Positions 61,101 to 64,000 of a stretch of 64,000 nt of DNA are shown here, one piece after another. Source of the DNA: Bacteroidales bacterium (GTDB taxonomy: Bacteria; Bacteroidota; Bacteroidia; Bacteroidales; F082); NCBI GenBank assembly GCA_016282015.1, contig JAEEJS010000002.1, forward strand, positions 1-64,000, read 5' to 3'. The notes beneath the pieces were generated by a model, which did not search any database, was not told the DNA's origin, and saw only the letters and a program-made list of their open reading frames with translations. Numbering within the stretch: position 1 is the stretch's first letter; the number at the start of each line of letters is the position of its first letter. The position numbers and the translations under genes were made by a program.

Positions 61101-62442
61101 TACCCAGACGGTGCAGTGTAGGAGCACGGTTCAACAGAATCGGGTGACCTTTCAAGATATTTTCAAGGATGTCCCATACGACAGGGTCCTTACGGTCGAC
61201 AATCTTCTTAGCCGACTTCACTGTCTTCACAATACCTCTTTCAATCATCTTACGGATGACGAACGGTTTGTAAAGCTCAGCTGCCATGTCTTTCGGGAGA
61301 CCGCACTCGTTCATGTTCAAATCCGGACCGACCACGATAACCGAACGGCCTGAGTAGTCGACACGTTTACCGAGCAAGTTCTGACGGAAACGTCCCTGCT
61401 TACCTTTCAAGCTGTCGCTCAATGACTTAAGCGGACGGTTTGAATCGGTCTTCACCGCACTTGACTTACGTGAGTTGTCCAACAATGAGTCGACAGCTTC
61501 CTGAAGCATACGCTTCTCGTTACGCATAATCACATCCGGAGCCTTGATTTCGATAAGTCTCTTCAAACGGTTGTTACGGATGATGACACGACGGTAAAGG
61601 TCGTTCAAGTCTGATGTTGCGAAACGTCCGCCATCGAGCGGCACCAGAGGTCTGAGCTCCGGAGGAATGACCGGGATAACCTTCAGAATCATCCATTCAG
61701 GACGGTTCTCGATATGACGGTTAGCCTCGCGGAATGCCTCAAATACCTGCAAGCGCTTCAAAGCTTCGGTCTTACGCTGCTGTGAAGTCTCTTTGTGAGC
61801 CTTGTCGCGCAACTCGTCGGCCTCTTTCTCAAGGTCGATCTGAAGCAGTAAGTCGTATATAGCCTCAGCGCCCATCTTGGCGACGAACTTCTGAGGATCT
61901 TCATTCGGCAGATGCTGGTTTTCAATCGGGAGGCTGTCAAGTATGTCGAGATACTCCTCTTCTGAGAGGAGGTCAAGTCTCTTCAGGCCCTTTTCCTCAG
62001 CCAAACCTGGTTGAATGACAACATAACGCTCGTAATAAATGATGCTGTCGAGTTTCTTGGTTGGAAGACCAAGCAAAGCTCCGATTTTGTTAGGAAGCGA
62101 GCGGAAATACCAGATATGGGCCACCGGCACCACCAGTTGGATGTGTCCTGTACGCTCACGTCTGACTTTCTTCTCTGTGACTTCCACGCCGCAACGGTCG
62201 CAAACGATGTTCTTGTAACGGATACGTTTGTATTTACCGCAGTGGCACTCCCAGTCTTTCACAGGTCCAAAGATTCTCTCGCAGAATAAACCGTCGCGCT
62301 CAGGTTTGTAAGTGCGGTAGTTTATTGTCTCAGGCTTCAGCACCTCACCGTATGAACGGTCGGAGATACTCTCCGGCGATGCCAAGCTGATGGTAATCTT
62401 TGAAAAGTTGCTGTTTATTGTGTTATTCTTTGTTAAAGCCAT
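58135..62442 (-). CDS. rpoC: DNA-directed RNA polymerase beta-prime subunit
   Basis: The 1435-residue catalytic subunit. Visible: the N-terminal zinc site [20 protein letters not shown] (about 67-86), [20 protein letters not shown] (about 345), the Mg-binding [20 protein letters not shown] (about 473-492), and the second zinc site [15 protein letters not shown] (about 900), then TLRTFHQGG of the trigger-loop region. No large lineage-specific insert is seen. It follows rpoB by 24 bases. It ends in an acidic tail ([11 protein letters not shown]). Confidence 0.99.
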   Translation of the reverse strand: MALTKNNTINSNFSKITISLASPESISDRSYGEVLKPETINYRTYKPERDGLFCERIFGPVKDWECHCGKYKRIRYKNIVCDRCGVEVTEKKVRRERTGHIQLVVPVAHIWYFRSLPNKIGALLGLPTKKLDSIIYYERYVVIQPGLAEEKGLKRLDLLSEEEYLDILDSLPIENQHLPNEDPQKFVAKMGAEAIYDLLLQIDLEKEADELRDKAHKETSQQRKTEALKRLQVFEAFREANRHIENRPEWMILKVIPVIPPELRPLVPLDGGRFATSDLNDLYRRVIIRNNRLKRLIEIKAPDVIMRNEKRMLQEAVDSLLDNSRKSSAVKTDSNRPLKSLSDSLKGKQGRFRQNLLGKRVDYSGRSVIVVGPDLNMNECGLPKDMAAELYKPFVIRKMIERGIVKTVKSAKKIVDRKDPVVWDILENILKGHPILLNRAPTLHRLGIQAFQPKLVEGKAIRLHPLVCTAFNADFDGDQMAVHLPLGNAAILEAQILMLASHNILNPANGAPITVPSQDMVLGLYYITKPRKSTPEHIVKGEGKKFYSPEEVIIAYNEKKVDMHAIIYVKVPVRKEDGSIVEEMVETTVGRVKFNEVVPKGFGYINRLLNKKTLRDIIGEMVKLLGTAVTTKFLDDIKNMGYYMAYKGGLSFNLGNVLIPSVKEELIRQANEEVNGIREEYNMGFITGNERYNKIIDIWGHVVTKLTDEVMKLLPQDDQGFNPVYMMLDSGARGSKEQIRQLCGMRGLMAKPQKTTAAGGAEIIENPILSNFKEGLSVLEYFISTHGARKGLADTALKTADAGYLTRRLVDVAHDVIITEKDCGTLRGLSIGALKRGKEIVESLYDRILGRVALHDIFHPQTGELLCNGGDEITEDIAKRICDSPLKDQTIEIRSVLTCESKHGVCANCYGRNLSSGKLVQRGEAVGVIAAQSIGEPGTQLTLRTFHQGGTASSTSEDSMIKADYSGRMIINDLRAVDYTDNDGNKYQVVVSRASEMKILDHNTGVALVTENIPYGSKLYIPAGSDVNQGDIICEWDKYNSLIISEYDGKVRFDNIVENVTFRNESDEQTGYNERVIIEGRKFSKNPSIAILDKHGEVIKAYDLPVGAHIMVEDGAAIKAGDVMTKKPRATGGLGDITGGLPRVTELFEARNSSEPAIVSEIDGEVSFEKKLVRGNRVIVVTSKTGEVKKYLIPTTKEVLASENDYVKAGQPLSEGAITPANILAIEGPMKVQEYIVNNVQEVYRSQGVTINGKHFEVIVRQMMRKVEIDDPGDTGFLEGELVNKIAFQDANDDIFGKVVVTDAGDSEALHIGQIISARKLRDENSALRRRDLKLVEARDAQPATAHQVLQGITRAALQTDSFISAASFQETTKVLTQAAISAKTDYLEGMKENVIVGHKIPAGTGLREYDDLIVGSKEDMQPEVVTVETEPVEA

Positions 62443-62466
62443 AGATTTACAAAATTAAGAGCTTTT

Positions 62467-64000
62467 TTATTCAAACGTAATTTCAAGTCCGAGACCGCGC
62501 AGCTCGTGCACCAACACGTTGAACGACTCAGGGATACCAGGTGTTGGCATGTTCTCGCCCTTGACGATTGATTCGTATGCCTTTGCACGGCCTACCACAT
62601 CGTCAGACTTCACTGTCAAGATCTCCTGCAGCACGTTACTTGCGCCGAATGCCTCGAGTGCCCAAACCTCCATTTCACCGAAACGCTGTCCGCCGAACTG
62701 GGCTTTACCACCGAGAGGCTGCTGTGTAATCAACGAGTATGGTCCGATTGAACGGGCGTGCATCTTATCGTCGACCATGTGGTGCAGTTTCAGCATGTAG
62801 ATGTAACCCACTGTTGCCTGCTGATCGAAAGGTTCGCCTGTTTCGCCGTCGTAAAGCTGCACTCTACCGTTCTCCGGCAGACCTGCCTGCTTCATATATT
62901 CGTTGATCTCGTCCAATGTGGCACCGTCGAAGATAGGTGTGGCGAACTTCAGTCCGAGTTCGTGACCGGCCCAACCGAGCACTGTCTCGTAAATCTGACC
63001 GAGGTTCATACGTGAAGGCACGCCCAACGGGTTCAACACAATGTCGACCGGGGTTCCGTCCTCGAGGAACGGCATGTCTTCTTCACGTACTATACGCGAC
63101 ACGATACCTTTGTTACCGTGACGGCCTGCCATCTTATCACCGATGTTCAGCTTACGTTTCTGAGCCACGTAAACCTTTGCCATCTGAACTATACCGTTAG
63201 GCAACTCGTCGCCTACGCTGGCTACGTTCTTCTTACGGCTGTAAACACCGTTGATTTCCTTGCACTTGATGTTGTAATTATTCACCAGCTTCACTATGCA
63301 GTCGTTGATCTCTGCATCGGTAGTCCACTTGTACGGGTTAACGTTCATGTAGTCCAACTGAGATAACGCCTTCTGGGTGAATTTCACCTTCTTAGGAATG
63401 AGAGTCTCCTTGAAGTTGTTGTACACACCTGTTGATGTGCGGCCGTTAAGCATAGACATCAGCTTCTCCATCATGCGAGCCTTCAGGGCGTCGAGCTCTT
63501 TCTGGCATTCGGCATCGAGTTCAGCCAGAATGTCCTTGTCTTTCGACTTGGCTTTACGGTCTTTAACAACTCTTGAGAAGAGACGCTTGCCGATGACGAC
63601 ACCCTTCATCGAAGGACCAGCCTTCAGAGAGGCGTTCTTCACATCGCCGGCCTTGTCGCCGAAGATAGCACGCAACAGCTTCTCTTCCGGTGTCGGATCA
63701 GTCTCACCCTTAGGAGTGATCTTACCTATTAATATATCTCCCTCCTTCACGTCGGCACCCACGCGGATAAGACCGTTCTCGTCCAGATCCTTTGTGGCGT
63801 CGGCACTCACGTTCGGGATATCGTTGGTCAACTCTTCCAAACCGCGTTTGGTGTCGCGCACCTCAAGGGTGAATTCCTCAATGTGAATTGAGGTGAAGAG
63901 GTCTTCCTTAACGATCTTTTCTGAAATAACGATAGCATCCTCATAGTTGTAACCTTTCCAAGGCATGAATGCGACCTTAAGGTTGCGTCCCAAGGCGAGG
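62467..64000 (-). CDS. rpoB: DNA-directed RNA polymerase beta subunit (N-terminal part beyond window)
   Basis: Only the C-terminal 510 residues are present; the frame is open at the right edge. They include [19 protein letters not shown], the beta-subunit signature [38 protein letters not shown], and the closing [20 protein letters not shown] that contacts beta-prime. The rifampicin-resistance region lies outside the window. It is followed by rpoC. Confidence 0.99.
   Translation of the reverse strand, partial: LALGRNLKVAFMPWKGYNYEDAIVISEKIVKEDLFTSIHIEEFTLEVRDTKRGLEELTNDIPNVSADATKDLDENGLIRVGADVKEGDILIGKITPKGETDPTPEEKLLRAIFGDKAGDVKNASLKAGPSMKGVVIGKRLFSRVVKDRKAKSKDKDILAELDAECQKELDALKARMMEKLMSMLNGRTSTGVYNNFKETLIPKKVKFTQKALSQLDYMNVNPYKWTTDAEINDCIVKLVNNYNIKCKEINGVYSRKKNVASVGDELPNGIVQMAKVYVAQKRKLNIGDKMAGRHGNKGIVSRIVREEDMPFLEDGTPVDIVLNPLGVPSRMNLGQIYETVLGWAGHELGLKFATPIFDGATLDEINEYMKQAGLPENGRVQLYDGETGEPFDQQATVGYIYMLKLHHMVDDKMHARSIGPYSLITQQPLGGKAQFGGQRFGEMEVWALEAFGASNVLQEILTVKSDDVVGRAKAYESIVKGENMPTPGIPESFNVLVHELRGLGLEITFE

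Noticed and set aside
60994-61353. 119-residue ORF antisense to rpoC
   Set aside because: Antisense shadow of a conserved coding sequence; composition follows rpoC codons.
1-64000. tRNA, rRNA, CRISPR, insertion sequence or prophage
   Set aside because: Scanned by eye on both strands; no cloverleaf-like genes, spaced direct repeats, transposase or phage structural genes were recognised. A tRNAscan-SE and IS search would be needed to be certain.

Overview
The window is chromosomal DNA from a member of the Bacteroidetes, most likely the order Bacteroidales. The evidence is: many sites matching the Bacteroidetes -7 promoter element TAnnTTTG; four secreted proteins ending in type IX secretion (T9SS) type A sorting domains; a DUF4835/PorD protein; and Bacteroidetes-type gene neighbourhoods (bamD-rpoZ-coaBC-DUF4835-recN, DUF6913-dapA, rpoB-rpoC-DUF3467). 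No rRNA, tRNA, CRISPR array, transposase or prophage was recognised. I cannot place the genus.

Layout. 1-4949 (minus): a TolC - HlyD adaptor - FtsX-type permease export operon, whose permease runs off the left edge. 5136-8599 (minus): ffh, folD and an OmpA/PD40 protein, closed by a terminator. 8638-12265 (minus): an LtaS-like sulfatase-fold membrane enzyme and a lipoprotein that joins lipocalin-like domains to a periplasmic-binding-protein fold. 12431-13876 (plus): yggS-nadE. 13954-17219 (minus): a mosaic surface protein and a membrane-anchored PHP-domain protein. 17304-19710 (plus): DMT transporter, SpoU methyltransferase and acyl-ACP thioesterase. 19781-26982 (plus): a lipid-kinase-like protein, ADP-forming acyl-CoA synthetase, two tandem CotH proteins and a membrane protein, closed by a 17-bp perfect hairpin. 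27142-29197 (plus): ABC ATPase, membrane subunit and YtrA-type GntR regulator, with a perfect inverted repeat at the predicted transcription start. 29248-32103: an M16 protease, convergent with the recN-porD-coaBC-rpoZ-bamD operon (32096-37017, minus). 37051-41021 (minus): DUF6913, dapA and a T9SS-exported M14 carboxypeptidase. 41096-45394: an MBL-fold hydrolase convergent with argS-rsmE-DUF4159-zinc-ribbon. 45441-55712 (minus): a five-gene surface cassette built around a 2072-residue SpvB/FG-GAP/RHS protein. 56105-57684 (plus): pyrBI behind a leader. 57719-64000 (minus): DUF3467, rpoC and the C-terminal part of rpoB.

The two most interesting items are these. (1) The pyrBI leader holds a 53-codon ORF, missed by size cut-offs, that runs through an intrinsic terminator and stops one base before pyrB. 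This resembles the enterobacterial pyrL attenuator. (2) The RHS cassette contains a lipoprotein, a T9SS-exported repeat protein, a YadA-head/tail-fibre-like protein, a 141-residue protein carrying one RHS-like motif plus a T9SS tail, and the giant RHS protein. It has no visible immunity gene. All functions are inferred from reading sequence; no searches were run.
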